Source: Sulfuricella sp.
GTDB lineage: Bacteria > Pseudomonadota > Gammaproteobacteria > Burkholderiales > Sulfuricellaceae
Assembly (NCBI GenBank): GCA_028713975.1
Contig: JAQTNE010000005.1
Coordinates: forward strand, 62,001 to 126,000
Reading direction: 5' to 3'
DNA length: 64,000 nucleotides
The notes below the pieces were generated by a model. It had not been told where the DNA came from and ran no database searches. It saw only the letters and a list, made by a program, of their open reading frames with translations. This document shows positions 8,354-16,846 of this stretch, piece by piece (the first letter of the stretch is position 1; each line of letters opens with the position of its first letter). A program made the position numbers and the translations under genes.

Positions 8354-11161
8354 ATGACAAAAAATGTCAGCCTGAAAACCCGCATCCTGATTCCCCTGGC
8401 GCTGGTGCTGGCGATTTTTCTTGGTGCCTTCTACTCCAGCCTGTACCGGCACGAAAAGACTGATGCCACCCATCGCTTCCAGGACGATCTGCAAGCCGCG
8501 CAAGCCTATTATGAACACGCCTTGGCTCTACGCAGCGAAAAACTGGGCGCGACGCTGGATGCGATCCTGCGCGACGAAAAATTGCAGGCCGCATTGCGCG
8601 CCAAAGATCGCAACGCCCTGCTCAAGCGAGCAGGGCCACTGTTCGAGAAACTGCATGGTCAATACGGCATCACCCATTTCTATTTCGAGGATGCCGCCCG
8701 CGTAAACATATTGCGGGTGCATCAACCTGAACGCTACGGCGACACCATCGACCGCTACACCACCCTGGCCGCCGAAAAAACCGGGAAAATCGCCGTCGGC
8801 GTGGAACTGGGCCCGATCGGCACCTTTACCTTGCGTGCGGTTGCGCCGCTGCACGACCATAGCGGGCTGGTCGGTTATGTCGAGCTCGGCGAGGAAATCG
8901 AGGAGGTGTTGCGCGGCGTCAAGAGGATCATCGGCACCGACAACCTGCTGGCAATCGACAAACGGTTCCTGAAGCGCAAGGATTGGGAAAACGGCATGCA
9001 CATGCTGGGACAGAACGCGGATTGGGATCGACTTCCCAGCCTGGCCGTCGTCCATCAGACCATGGACTTGTCACGGGAACAGGCGATCCAGATTTTATTT
9101 CAGGGAGTGCAGCCCGGCTCGTTCACGGAAATGACGATCGGCAACAGGCATTACTACTGCGGCATCATCCCCATAAAGGATGTTGGCGGTCGCAAAGTGG
9201 GGGACATGGCGATCCTGCGCGACATGACGCAGAACACCGATGAAATGGTCGCAACGCTGCGCGTCCTCAGCCTGTTCTACCTGGTGCTGGGTGGCGCACT
9301 TTTCGCCATGTTTTACCTGATCACTCGCCATGTCGAACGACAACTCGACGAATCCCAAACACGTCTGGTTGCGGAAGGAAAAGAGCGAGAGGCGCTCCAG
9401 GCCAGAAATATCGCTCAACTAGAAGAAGAAGGGAGCAAGCTGCGGCGCACCCAGGAAGAGCTGCATAAGAAGGAAGAAAGCCTGCTGCTCGCCGGCGAAG
9501 TGTTCGAAAGCAGCACCGAAGGCATCATCATTACCGACGCTCAGGGCAACGTCCTGCAAGTCAACCGCGCCTTCAGCAACATCACGGGCTACAGCGAAGC
9601 CGATGCCGTCGGCAAGACCCCCCGGCTGCTGCGCTCTGACCGGCACAATCCCGATTTCTATCGGGCGATGTGGGCCTCGCTGATCGAATATGGCTACTGG
9701 CAAGGCGAGGTATGGAACCGGCGCAAGAACAGCGATGTTTACCCACAATGGTTATCCATTATCGCCACCCGTGACGAGCAGGGTGAGACGATCCATTATC
9801 TCGGAATATTCGCCGACCTCACCGAGAAAAAACTGGCCGAGGCGCACACCCATCATCTCACCCACTACGATGCGCTCACCGAACTGCCCAACCGGCAGAT
9901 GCTGGAAGAGCACCTGAAGCAATCCCTGGCCTCGGCGCATAACGACAACCGGCTGGTGGCGCTGCTCTATCTCGACCTGGACCGCTTCAAGGCGATCAAC
10001 GACACGCTCGGCCACCCCTTTGGCGACAAATTGCTGCAAGCCGTGGCCGAGCGCCTGGCTGGCCACATCCGCGACAGCGACATGATTGCGCGCTTCAGTG
10101 GCGACGAATTCACCATTGTGCTGTCCGATGTCGGCGGCCAGCACAATGCCGTGCTGATTGCCCAGAAAGTGATGGCGGCACTGGCTGAACCGTTCCAGTT
10201 GGAAAGCCAGGAAGTATTCGCCACCGCCAGTATCGGCATTGCGCTCTATCCGATCGACGCCAACAGCCGGGATGACCTGATCAAGAATGCCGACACCGCG
10301 ATGGGCCACGCCAAGGCGCAAGGCGGCAACAATTACCGTTTCTTCAACACCGACATGAATGTGACGGTCACGCAGAGACTGTCCATGGAAACCCATTTGC
10401 GGCGGGCGCTGGAACGCGAAGAATTCATCCTGCACTACCAACCCCAGATCAGCCTGCACGACAACCGGATCATCGGCATGGAGGCGCTGCTGCGCTGGCA
10501 GCACCCTGAACGCGGACTGGTTTCGCCGGGGGAAATCATCCCCCTGCTCGAGGAAACCGGCATGATCGGCCCGGTCGGCGAATGGGTACTGCGCACCGCC
10601 TGCGCCCAAAGCCGCCGCTGGATCGCCGAAGGCCTGCCCCCTCTGCGGGTGGCGGTCAATCTTTCGGCACGCCAATTCCACCAAAGCGATCTCGCCGCCA
10701 TGGTAACCCAGGCGTTGCAGGACTCCGGGCTGGCGCCGGATCAGTTGGAGCTGGAAATTACCGAAAGCATCATGATTCAGGACGTATCGGCGACGATTGG
10801 CACCCTGCACCAGTTGCACGCGCTCGGCATCCAGATCTCGATCGACGACTTCGGTACCGGTTATTCCTCGCTGAGCTACCTGAAACGCATGCCGATCAGC
10901 AAGATCAAAATCGACCAGTCTTTCGTTCGCGACCTCTGCGTCAGCCATAACGGCAACGCCATCGCCAACGTGGTGATCAACCTCGGGCACAGCATGAAGA
11001 TGCTGGTTATCGCCGAAGGGGTGGAAACCAGGGAACAACTCGACTACCTGCGCGCCCATGGCTGCGACGAAATTCAGGGCTACTATTTCAGCCGCCCGCT
11101 GCCTGCGGAAGAATTTGCTCAACTGGTTCGGGAAGGACTGGATCCGGCCAAATTCGAGTAA
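8354..11161 (+). CDS. Membrane c-di-GMP enzyme: sensor domain, PAS, GGDEF, EAL
   Basis: 935 residues. A membrane segment at about 11-28, a periplasmic Cache-like sensor (about 35-295), a second membrane segment (about 300-320), a coiled-coil linker, a PAS domain (about 378-490; EGIIITDAQGNVLQVNRAFS), a GGDEF domain and a C-terminal EAL domain. The GGDEF motif reads SGDEF (RFSGDEFTIVLSD), a variant that can remain active in other proteins. The EAL domain keeps EALLRW, NLSARQF, ELEITES, IDDFGTGYSSLSYL and KIDQSF, so phosphodiesterase activity is likely. It probably adjusts c-di-GMP in response to a periplasmic or redox cue. Monocistronic; the ribosome site is weak. Confidence 0.93.
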   Translation: MTKNVSLKTRILIPLALVLAIFLGAFYSSLYRHEKTDATHRFQDDLQAAQAYYEHALALRSEKLGATLDAILRDEKLQAALRAKDRNALLKRAGPLFEKLHGQYGITHFYFEDAARVNILRVHQPERYGDTIDRYTTLAAEKTGKIAVGVELGPIGTFTLRAVAPLHDHSGLVGYVELGEEIEEVLRGVKRIIGTDNLLAIDKRFLKRKDWENGMHMLGQNADWDRLPSLAVVHQTMDLSREQAIQILFQGVQPGSFTEMTIGNRHYYCGIIPIKDVGGRKVGDMAILRDMTQNTDEMVATLRVLSLFYLVLGGALFAMFYLITRHVERQLDESQTRLVAEGKEREALQARNIAQLEEEGSKLRRTQEELHKKEESLLLAGEVFESSTEGIIITDAQGNVLQVNRAFSNITGYSEADAVGKTPRLLRSDRHNPDFYRAMWASLIEYGYWQGEVWNRRKNSDVYPQWLSIIATRDEQGETIHYLGIFADLTEKKLAEAHTHHLTHYDALTELPNRQMLEEHLKQSLASAHNDNRLVALLYLDLDRFKAINDTLGHPFGDKLLQAVAERLAGHIRDSDMIARFSGDEFTIVLSDVGGQHNAVLIAQKVMAALAEPFQLESQEVFATASIGIALYPIDANSRDDLIKNADTAMGHAKAQGGNNYRFFNTDMNVTVTQRLSMETHLRRALEREEFILHYQPQISLHDNRIIGMEALLRWQHPERGLVSPGEIIPLLEETGMIGPVGEWVLRTACAQSRRWIAEGLPPLRVAVNLSARQFHQSDLAAMVTQALQDSGLAPDQLELEITESIMIQDVSATIGTLHQLHALGIQISIDDFGTGYSSLSYLKRMPISKIKIDQSFVRDLCVSHNGNAIANVVINLGHSMKMLVIAEGVETREQLDYLRAHGCDEIQGYYFSRPLPAEEFAQLVREGLDPAKFE

Positions 11162-11258
11162 GCCGGACATTCACTCCCCGGTTTCTACAGTTGCCACGCC
11201 GGCCCGTAGCATGGCGTCATGCGATGCTCACGGCCTTACTTACTTCTGCTGATCGCCT

Positions 11259-12035
11259 TCAGCGTTGCGCTTGCTTCGGTGGAGGGGGAGGGGAATTTGC
11301 TTCCGGCACGCCGACGCCCAGCATCGGTTTCAGCGCGGTCTTGATACTGGCGAACACCTTGGAATTATCGCGTTCCAGTTGCGCCAGCAAGGTCTTCATG
11401 TGCATGCGCTCGGTCGGCACGCCGAAACAGGCCGGGCAATTCTCCGGGATCACCGGCAGGTTTCCCGACTGGGCGAAAGCCGCGGTCTGGCGTTCGCGGG
11501 CATAAGTGAAAGGACGAATCACCCGGATATCGCCCTTGTCGTTGAGGTAGTGCGCCTGCATGGTTCGGAGCTTGCCGCCGAAAAAAGTAGACATCAGGAA
11601 AGTCTCGGCGGCATCGTCCAGGTGTTGCGCCAGCGCCAGCACGTTGTAGCCGTTTTCCCGCGCCGTGCGGTAGAGGATGCCGCGCCGCAAACGCGAGCAG
11701 AAGGCACAGAAGGAATCGCCCTGCATCGAGGTTTCCGCCTGCTCGACAATCGGCTGGCTTTCGTAAAAATAAGGCACGCCCAGTTCCGCCATGTAGCCCT
11801 TGAGCGGCGAGGGATCGAAATCGGGCGACATCGGATCGACCGTCGCCGCCGCCAGCCCGAATTTGACCGGCGCTTTTTTCTGCAAAGCCAACAACACGTG
11901 CAGCAGGGAAAGAGAGTCCTTGCCACCGGACAGCCCGAGCAGCACCCGGTCGCCTTCGCGAATCATCGAAAAATCGCCGATAGCGCGGCCTGCTGCGCTC
12001 ATCAGCGACCTGGGGGGAATGATGGGTTCGATCAT
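11259..12035 (-). CDS. ttcA: TtcA-like tRNA 2-thiolation protein (PP-loop ATPase)
   Basis: TtcA converts cytidine-32 of some tRNAs to 2-thiocytidine using ATP and a 4Fe-4S cluster. The PP-loop is LSGGKDSL (residues 35-42). Cluster cysteines are CAFC (110, 113), followed by the family motif SRLRRGILYRTA, and Cys200/203 in ENCPACFG. At 258 residues it is shorter than E. coli TtcA (311), and the C-terminal half (GVPTERMHMKTLLAQ) differs, so it could be a TtcA paralogue subfamily. The C-terminus is proline-rich (PPPPPK). Confidence 0.82.
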   Translation of the reverse strand: MIEPIIPPRSLMSAAGRAIGDFSMIREGDRVLLGLSGGKDSLSLLHVLLALQKKAPVKFGLAAATVDPMSPDFDPSPLKGYMAELGVPYFYESQPIVEQAETSMQGDSFCAFCSRLRRGILYRTARENGYNVLALAQHLDDAAETFLMSTFFGGKLRTMQAHYLNDKGDIRVIRPFTYARERQTAAFAQSGNLPVIPENCPACFGVPTERMHMKTLLAQLERDNSKVFASIKTALKPMLGVGVPEANSPPPPPKQAQR

Positions 12036-12096
12036 GTTTTTTTAGTCACGAATTAACTCAAATTTTACAAATCAGCTCAAATCCAGAAAAGTGCTG

Positions 12097-12196
12097 TTGA
12101 ACCGCAGAGGACGCAGAGGCCACGGAGGAATTCAAAATTTTACACACCATTAAGAGCCCGTCTTTCCTCTGCGCCCTCCGCGTCCTCTGCGGTGAA
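12097..12196. repeat. Imperfect inverted repeat of the CCGCAGAGGACGC family
   Basis: TTGAACCGCAGAGGACGCAG at 12097-12116 faces its complement around 12166-12196 (CGTCCTCTGCGGTGAA at the end). The spacer is AT-rich. It fills most of the 12036-12221 gap between ttcA and the reductase gene; no gene is visible there. Related to 7299-7366 and 51642-51714. Confidence 0.75.
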
Positions 12197-12221
12197 TTGG
12201 CATTTTGACTCAAAGATAGCG

Positions 12222-12962
12222 CTACAAACTCGCGCTGCGGCCGCCGTCCACTGGCAAAACCGTGCCAGTGATATAGGGTGCATCCTTGATCAGAAAAGAC
12301 ACCGCGCGGGCAATGTCGTCCGGCGTGCCTTCGCGCTTAAGCAGGGTATGAGCGATGATGCGGCGGCGCTCGTGGTCGTCGAAAGTCCGGTCGCCTTCCG
12401 GCCACATGATTGGCCCCGGTGCCACCGCATTGACCCGCACCTCCGGGCCAAGCTCGTGAGCCAGCGACTTGGTCAGCGCCACCAGGCCGGCTTTGGCGAT
12501 GCTGTAGACCACATAACTTTTCATCGGGCGTTCGGCATGGATGTCGGCGATATTGACGATGCAGCCGTGGCTGTTGCGCAGTGCCGATGCGGTCGCCTGC
12601 GCCAGAAACAGCGGTGCCTTGAGGTTGGTGCCGATCAAATCGTGCCAGTCCTGTTCCACGATCTCACCGACTGCTGTGGGGTAAAAACTGGAGGCATTGT
12701 TGATCAGCACATCGAGCTGGCCAAAGCGTTGCACCGTCGCATCGACTAGCTGCGACATCCGCTCGATGTCATGCAGGTCGCCCTGCACCAGCGCGGCGGA
12801 ATCCGGGCGGCGATGGTTCAGTTCGTCACGCAGTGCTTCCGCTTCCGCTGCCGAAGAGCGATAGTGGATCATCAGGTTCGCACCCTCGCCGTGCAGCCGG
12901 CGGCAGATCGCTGCGCCGACGCGCTTGGCGCCGCCGGTAATCAATATGATTTTGCCTTGCAT
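12222..12962 (-). CDS. Pteridine reductase-like short-chain dehydrogenase
   Basis: 246-residue SDR. The cofactor motif is TGGAKRVG (TGxxxRxG, with the arginine typical of NADPH-dependent pteridine reductases), then LINNASSFYPTAVG, and the catalytic YSIAK preceded by the serine-equivalent region IADIHAERPM. The C-terminus is ITGTVLPVDGG. Pteridine reductases of this type make tetrahydrobiopterin, tetrahydromonapterin or reduced folate; the exact substrate is not visible. It diverges from the MidA-like gene with only 20 bases between their starts. Confidence 0.85.
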   Translation of the reverse strand: MQGKIILITGGAKRVGAAICRRLHGEGANLMIHYRSSAAEAEALRDELNHRRPDSAALVQGDLHDIERMSQLVDATVQRFGQLDVLINNASSFYPTAVGEIVEQDWHDLIGTNLKAPLFLAQATASALRNSHGCIVNIADIHAERPMKSYVVYSIAKAGLVALTKSLAHELGPEVRVNAVAPGPIMWPEGDRTFDDHERRRIIAHTLLKREGTPDDIARAVSFLIKDAPYITGTVLPVDGGRSASL

Positions 12963-12982
12963 GGTTTCTCCGATTAAACTGG

Positions 12983-14146
12983 ATGCCTGAATTTATCACA
13001 CTTGTCATGCCCCCACTACCCGCACCCGACCCCGCCACACTGGCGCACAGCGAGAAAACCGCCGGACTGATCCAGCGCGACATCGAAGCCAATGACGGAT
13101 GGATACCGTTCAGCCGCTTCATGGAACTGGCCTTGTACGCGCCCGGTCTCGGCTATTACAGCGCCGGGATGAACAAATTCGGCAGCAGCGGCGATTTCGT
13201 CACCGCCCCGGAAATCTCCGCCCTGTTCGGTCGCAGCCTGGCGCGTCAGGCTGCGCAAATTCTGACGGAAACCCGTGGCGACATCCTGGAAACCGGCGCC
13301 GGATTGGGCCGCCTGGCTTTCGACCTGCTGACGGAACTGGGGCAACTCGATCAACTGCCGAAGCGTTATTTCATTCTCGAAATCAGCGCCGACTTGCGCC
13401 AACGCCAGCAGCGCTTGCTGGCTCCGTTCGCGCCGCGCGTGACATGGCTGGACGCGCTGCCCGCCTCGTTCTCCGGCCTGATTCTCGGCAACGAGGTGCT
13501 GGATGCGATGCCGGTCGATCTGGTCGCATGGCGCGAGGACGGCGTTTACCAGCGCGGCGTCACGTGGGAAAACGGTGAATTCCAGTGGCATGAGCGCAAG
13601 CTGGCATCCGGCGAATTGTTCGACCATGCCGTCAAACTGACGCTGCCGCCGGGAATCGTCAGCGAGATCGGCCTGGCGGCGCGAGGCTTCATTGCCAGCC
13701 TGGCCGGGATGCTGGAGAAAGGCGTAATCCTGATGCTGGACTACGGCTTCGGCCAGAGTGAGTACTACCATCCACAGCGCGAAACCGGCACCCTGATGTG
13801 CCATTACCGCCACCACGCCCACGACGATCCGTTCACCCTGCCGGGGCTGCAGGACATCACCGCTCACGTCGATTTCACCGCCATCGCCGAGGCCGGCCTG
13901 AGCCACGGCCTTGATCTGCTGGGCTACACCAATCAAGCCTATTTTCTGCTCAACTGCGGCATTACCGATCTGCTGGCACGCGCCTCGCCGGAGCAGACAA
14001 ACACTTATCTGCCGCTTGCCGCGCAAGCGCAGAAACTGCTCAATCCGGCGGAAATGGGGGAGCTGTTCAAGGCCATCGCCTTGGGCAAGGGAATGGATGT
14101 TCCCTTGATCGGATTTGCGCGCGGCGACAAAAGCCGCATGTTGTAA
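12983..14146 (+). CDS. SAM-dependent methyltransferase, MidA/NDUFAF7 family (DUF185)
   Basis: 387 residues of the COG1565 family. The motif ILETGAGLGRLAFDLL is the SAM site; LGNEVLDAMPVDLV and MLDYGFGQSEYYHPQR...GTLMCHYRHH are family hallmarks. The mitochondrial homologue NDUFAF7 methylates an arginine of complex I subunit NDUFS2; the bacterial target is unknown. Start could be the ATG at 12983 or the ATG at 13007 (MPPLPAPDP), which would leave more room for the divergent promoters. Confidence 0.9.
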   Translation: MPEFITLVMPPLPAPDPATLAHSEKTAGLIQRDIEANDGWIPFSRFMELALYAPGLGYYSAGMNKFGSSGDFVTAPEISALFGRSLARQAAQILTETRGDILETGAGLGRLAFDLLTELGQLDQLPKRYFILEISADLRQRQQRLLAPFAPRVTWLDALPASFSGLILGNEVLDAMPVDLVAWREDGVYQRGVTWENGEFQWHERKLASGELFDHAVKLTLPPGIVSEIGLAARGFIASLAGMLEKGVILMLDYGFGQSEYYHPQRETGTLMCHYRHHAHDDPFTLPGLQDITAHVDFTAIAEAGLSHGLDLLGYTNQAYFLLNCGITDLLARASPEQTNTYLPLAAQAQKLLNPAEMGELFKAIALGKGMDVPLIGFARGDKSRML

Positions 14147-14163
14147 TCTTAAAAACCAGTGGG

Positions 14164-14637
14164 TTATTTTTGCATCGCATCCTGCACGATGTCGTGCATC
14201 AGTTTTTCCAGCGAGCGCAACGCCTTCCTGGCCTGCGGTGTTCCCGCCGCTGCCGGCTTGCGATAGGACAGGTAGACCTTGCCGGGTTCAGCCGGCAGCA
14301 CATAGACCGCGATGCCGTAAGGGCAGAACACAATGGAATGGGGATCGACTTTCATGCTCTCGCGCGATACCGATGCGCTACAGAATTCGAGGATTTCCGC
14401 CCGCAGGAAAACCTGGCTGGTATCGCCCAGATCCTTGCCGGTGCGGTCGAGCATTTCGCTCATGTGGGAAACGTTGTTGATCACCAGGCCCTGCATGGCG
14501 ATAGCGTCGGCCACATTGTCGCGCACGTCCTCGAATTTTCCGTTTACGGCATGGGTAATACGGTAATCGTCGGCAGCGGCAGACGCCTGACTCAAAAATA
14601 GCAAACACAGAAATAATAGTTTGGCTTTAGCTGTCAT
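14164..14637 (-). CDS. Secreted DUF302-domain protein
   Basis: 157 residues with a clear signal peptide (LLFLCLLFLSQASAAA). The remainder is a DUF302 domain: SRESMKVDPHSIVFCPYGIA followed by VYVLPAEPGKVYLSYRKP. The family's function is unknown; secreted members occur widely in proteobacteria, often near cytochromes and sulfur genes. It ends 17 bases from the convergent methyltransferase gene and lies downstream of cca on the same strand, perhaps as the last gene of the slt-epimerase-cca unit. Confidence 0.8.
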   Translation of the reverse strand: MTAKAKLLFLCLLFLSQASAAADDYRITHAVNGKFEDVRDNVADAIAMQGLVINNVSHMSEMLDRTGKDLGDTSQVFLRAEILEFCSASVSRESMKVDPHSIVFCPYGIAVYVLPAEPGKVYLSYRKPAAAGTPQARKALRSLEKLMHDIVQDAMQK

Positions 14638-14679
14638 TTGTCTCGCTCCTGCAATATCAAAAAATCGGGGCTAATTGGA

Positions 14680-15897
14680 TCAACGGTTATCCGCCATCCA
14701 TGCGGCCAATGCGGCCAGGCGCGCCTGATAGACCCGGTCGCGAATAGTGGCTGGATTGTCGCATTGCAACGCGACCGCGCCAGCATCCACCGCCTGCACC
14801 GCCCGGTGCGCCTGGCGCAGAAAATCGGCCTGAGTGAACACCGCCTCCTCAAAACCCAGGCGACCGCAAAAATCGGCGGTACATGCCAACAGAAATTCCT
14901 CGAAGCGCTGCGGCTGGCGCAGGGCGTCGGTTTCCTGCAACAGGTTGAGCAGGGTCTCCGACCGCAAGTCGAAGGCGCGCAGCGGTATGCCGTGAAAGCG
15001 CGCCACCACCAGCGCCAGTTCGCGGCAATCGTTGGGCACGCGCAGGCGTTGGCACAGCGGCTTGAGCAACGCGAAACTGCGCGATTCATGGTCGATATGG
15101 CGCGGCAACGCTTCACGCGGGGTCGTGCCCTTGCCGAGATCGTGGGTGAGCGCGGCAAAGCGCACCGGCAGGCTGTAATTTTGCGCAGCGGCGTAGTCCA
15201 GCGCCATCATTACGTGCACGCCGGCGTCGATTTCGGGATGGTATTCCGCTGTCTGCGGCACGCCGAACAGATTGTCCAGCTCGGGCAGGATGCGAACCAG
15301 CGCACCACACTCGCGCAGCGCGTGGAACATGCGGGACGGCACTTTCTCCATCAGGCCGCGCGACAGTTCCTGCCACACCCGCTCCGGCACCAGCGCATCG
15401 ACTTCGCCGTTGGCGGCCATTTCACGCATCAATGCCAGCGTTTCCGGCGCGATGGAAAAACCGAAGCGCGCGGCAAAACGCGCCACCCGCAACACCCGCA
15501 CCGGGTCTTCGACAAAGGCCGGGCTGACGTGGCGCAGGATGCCCGCCTTGAGGTCGGCGATGCCATGGTATGGGTCGATATAGTTGCCGGATTCGTCCCT
15601 GGCGATGGCGTTGATGGTCAGGTCGCGCCGCGCCAGGTCTTCCTCCAGCGTCACCTCGGACGAGGCGTACACCTGAAAACCCTTGTAGCCGCGCGCCGTC
15701 TTGCGCTCGGTGCGAGCCAGCGCATACTCTTCATGGGTTTGGGGATGAAGGAACACCGGAAAATCCTTGCCCACCGGCCTGTAGCCCAGCGCCACCATTT
15801 CTTCCGGCGTTGCGCCGACCACCACGTAGTCGCGATCGGTAACCGGCAAGCCGAGAAGCTCGTCACGCACCGCGCCGCCAACCATGCAGATTTTCAT
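14680..15897 (-). CDS. cca: CCA tRNA nucleotidyltransferase (multifunctional)
   Basis: Adds or repairs the 3' CCA of tRNA without a template. 405 residues from ATG 15897 (MKICMVGGAVRDELLG). The metal-binding DRDYVVVG and RRDLTINAIA motifs define class II CCA enzymes. The HD domain (AALTHDLGKGTTP, HIDHESRS) marks the gamma/betaproteobacterial type with phosphatase and phosphodiesterase activity. The frame is open upstream to 16014, but that part overlaps the epimerase gene, and the 4-base overlap with that gene's stop fixes the start. Confidence 0.95.
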   Translation of the reverse strand: MKICMVGGAVRDELLGLPVTDRDYVVVGATPEEMVALGYRPVGKDFPVFLHPQTHEEYALARTERKTARGYKGFQVYASSEVTLEEDLARRDLTINAIARDESGNYIDPYHGIADLKAGILRHVSPAFVEDPVRVLRVARFAARFGFSIAPETLALMREMAANGEVDALVPERVWQELSRGLMEKVPSRMFHALRECGALVRILPELDNLFGVPQTAEYHPEIDAGVHVMMALDYAAAQNYSLPVRFAALTHDLGKGTTPREALPRHIDHESRSFALLKPLCQRLRVPNDCRELALVVARFHGIPLRAFDLRSETLLNLLQETDALRQPQRFEEFLLACTADFCGRLGFEEAVFTQADFLRQAHRAVQAVDAGAVALQCDNPATIRDRVYQARLAALAAWMADNR

Positions 15898-16835
15898 CTG
15901 TCCCGGTGTTCGCTGATAAAGCGCGGTGGCGCAATGTCGGCCAGATACAAAGGCGCTTCCACTTCCAGTGCGACCGGTTGAATGTTGAACACTTCCGGGA
16001 ACGAGCAACCGCATACCGCGTCGGTTTTCAGGGTCAGATAATTATCATGGGTCAGCAGCTTTATCGGCAGCAGACCGAAGAACCACGCCTGGAGAGCGGA
16101 CATCCCGTCACCGAGCGGCAGAACCAAACGTCTCAGCCCCTTGACCCGGGCGACGAATTCGACCAGTTGTTGCAGGGTGTAAACCTTCGGCCCGCAAAGC
16201 TCGTAGCACTTGCCGAAAGTGGCTGGGTTACCCAGGCTGGCGACGTACGCCTGGGCCACGTCGCCGACATAGACCGGCTGAAATCTGGCATGGGGGCTGC
16301 CGAGCGGGAACACCGGCGCCCATGGGAGCAGGCGGGCGAACAGGTTGAGAAAGGAGTCCTCCGGGCCGAAAATCACCGAGGGGCGGAACACCGTCACGGC
16401 CAGGTTCTCGCCGTGGGCCGCCAGTACCAGCGCCTCGCCTTCGCCCTTGCTGCGCTGATAGCGGCTCAGGCCGTCCGGGCTGGCGCCGAGCGCGCTCATG
16501 TGCAGCAACCGCTTCACCCCGGTTGCCCGGCAGGCATCCACCACCTTGCGCGGCAGTTCCACGTGCGCGCGCTGGAAATCGCCGCGCTTTTTTTCATGAA
16601 GAATGCCGACCAGGTTGATCACCGCATCCATCCCTTCGAACAGCCGCTTGAGCGCCTCCGGGTCGTGGACATCCGCCTCGACCAGCGATACCGTCGGCAG
16701 CACGGCAAGATGCTTGGCGCGGTTGATATTGCGGCAAGGCACAAGGGCCTCGTAACCCCGCTCACACAACTGGCTGACCACATGCCGACCGACAAAGCCG
16801 CCGCCACCAAGAACGCAGACCTTTTTAATTTCCAT
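15894..16835 (-). CDS. NAD(P)-binding epimerase-like protein, NDUFA9-related
   Basis: 313-residue atypical SDR of the complex I NDUFA9 group. The N-terminal Rossmann motif is VLGGGGFVGRHVV; then AVINLVGILHEKKRGDFQRAH and the HMSALGASPDGLSRYQRSKG stretch where the catalytic tyrosine (YQRSK) sits, followed by FRPSVIFGPEDSF. In eukaryotes this family stabilises complex I; bacterial members may act in quinone or lipid metabolism. Lies in an apparent operon slt-epimerase-cca (11 and -4 base spacings). Confidence 0.85.
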   Translation of the reverse strand: MEIKKVCVLGGGGFVGRHVVSQLCERGYEALVPCRNINRAKHLAVLPTVSLVEADVHDPEALKRLFEGMDAVINLVGILHEKKRGDFQRAHVELPRKVVDACRATGVKRLLHMSALGASPDGLSRYQRSKGEGEALVLAAHGENLAVTVFRPSVIFGPEDSFLNLFARLLPWAPVFPLGSPHARFQPVYVGDVAQAYVASLGNPATFGKCYELCGPKVYTLQQLVEFVARVKGLRRLVLPLGDGMSALQAWFFGLLPIKLLTHDNYLTLKTDAVCGCSFPEVFNIQPVALEVEAPLYLADIAPPRFISEHRDR

Positions 16836-16846
16836 TTTGTTTTTAC

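Noticed and set aside
9752-11170. 472-codon minus-strand frame opposite the GGDEF-EAL gene
   Set aside because: Antisense shadow; the plus strand has conserved GGDEF and EAL motifs throughout.
15898-16014. N-terminal extension of cca
   Set aside because: It lies inside the upstream epimerase gene, and the ATGA overlap at 15897-15894 marks the natural start.
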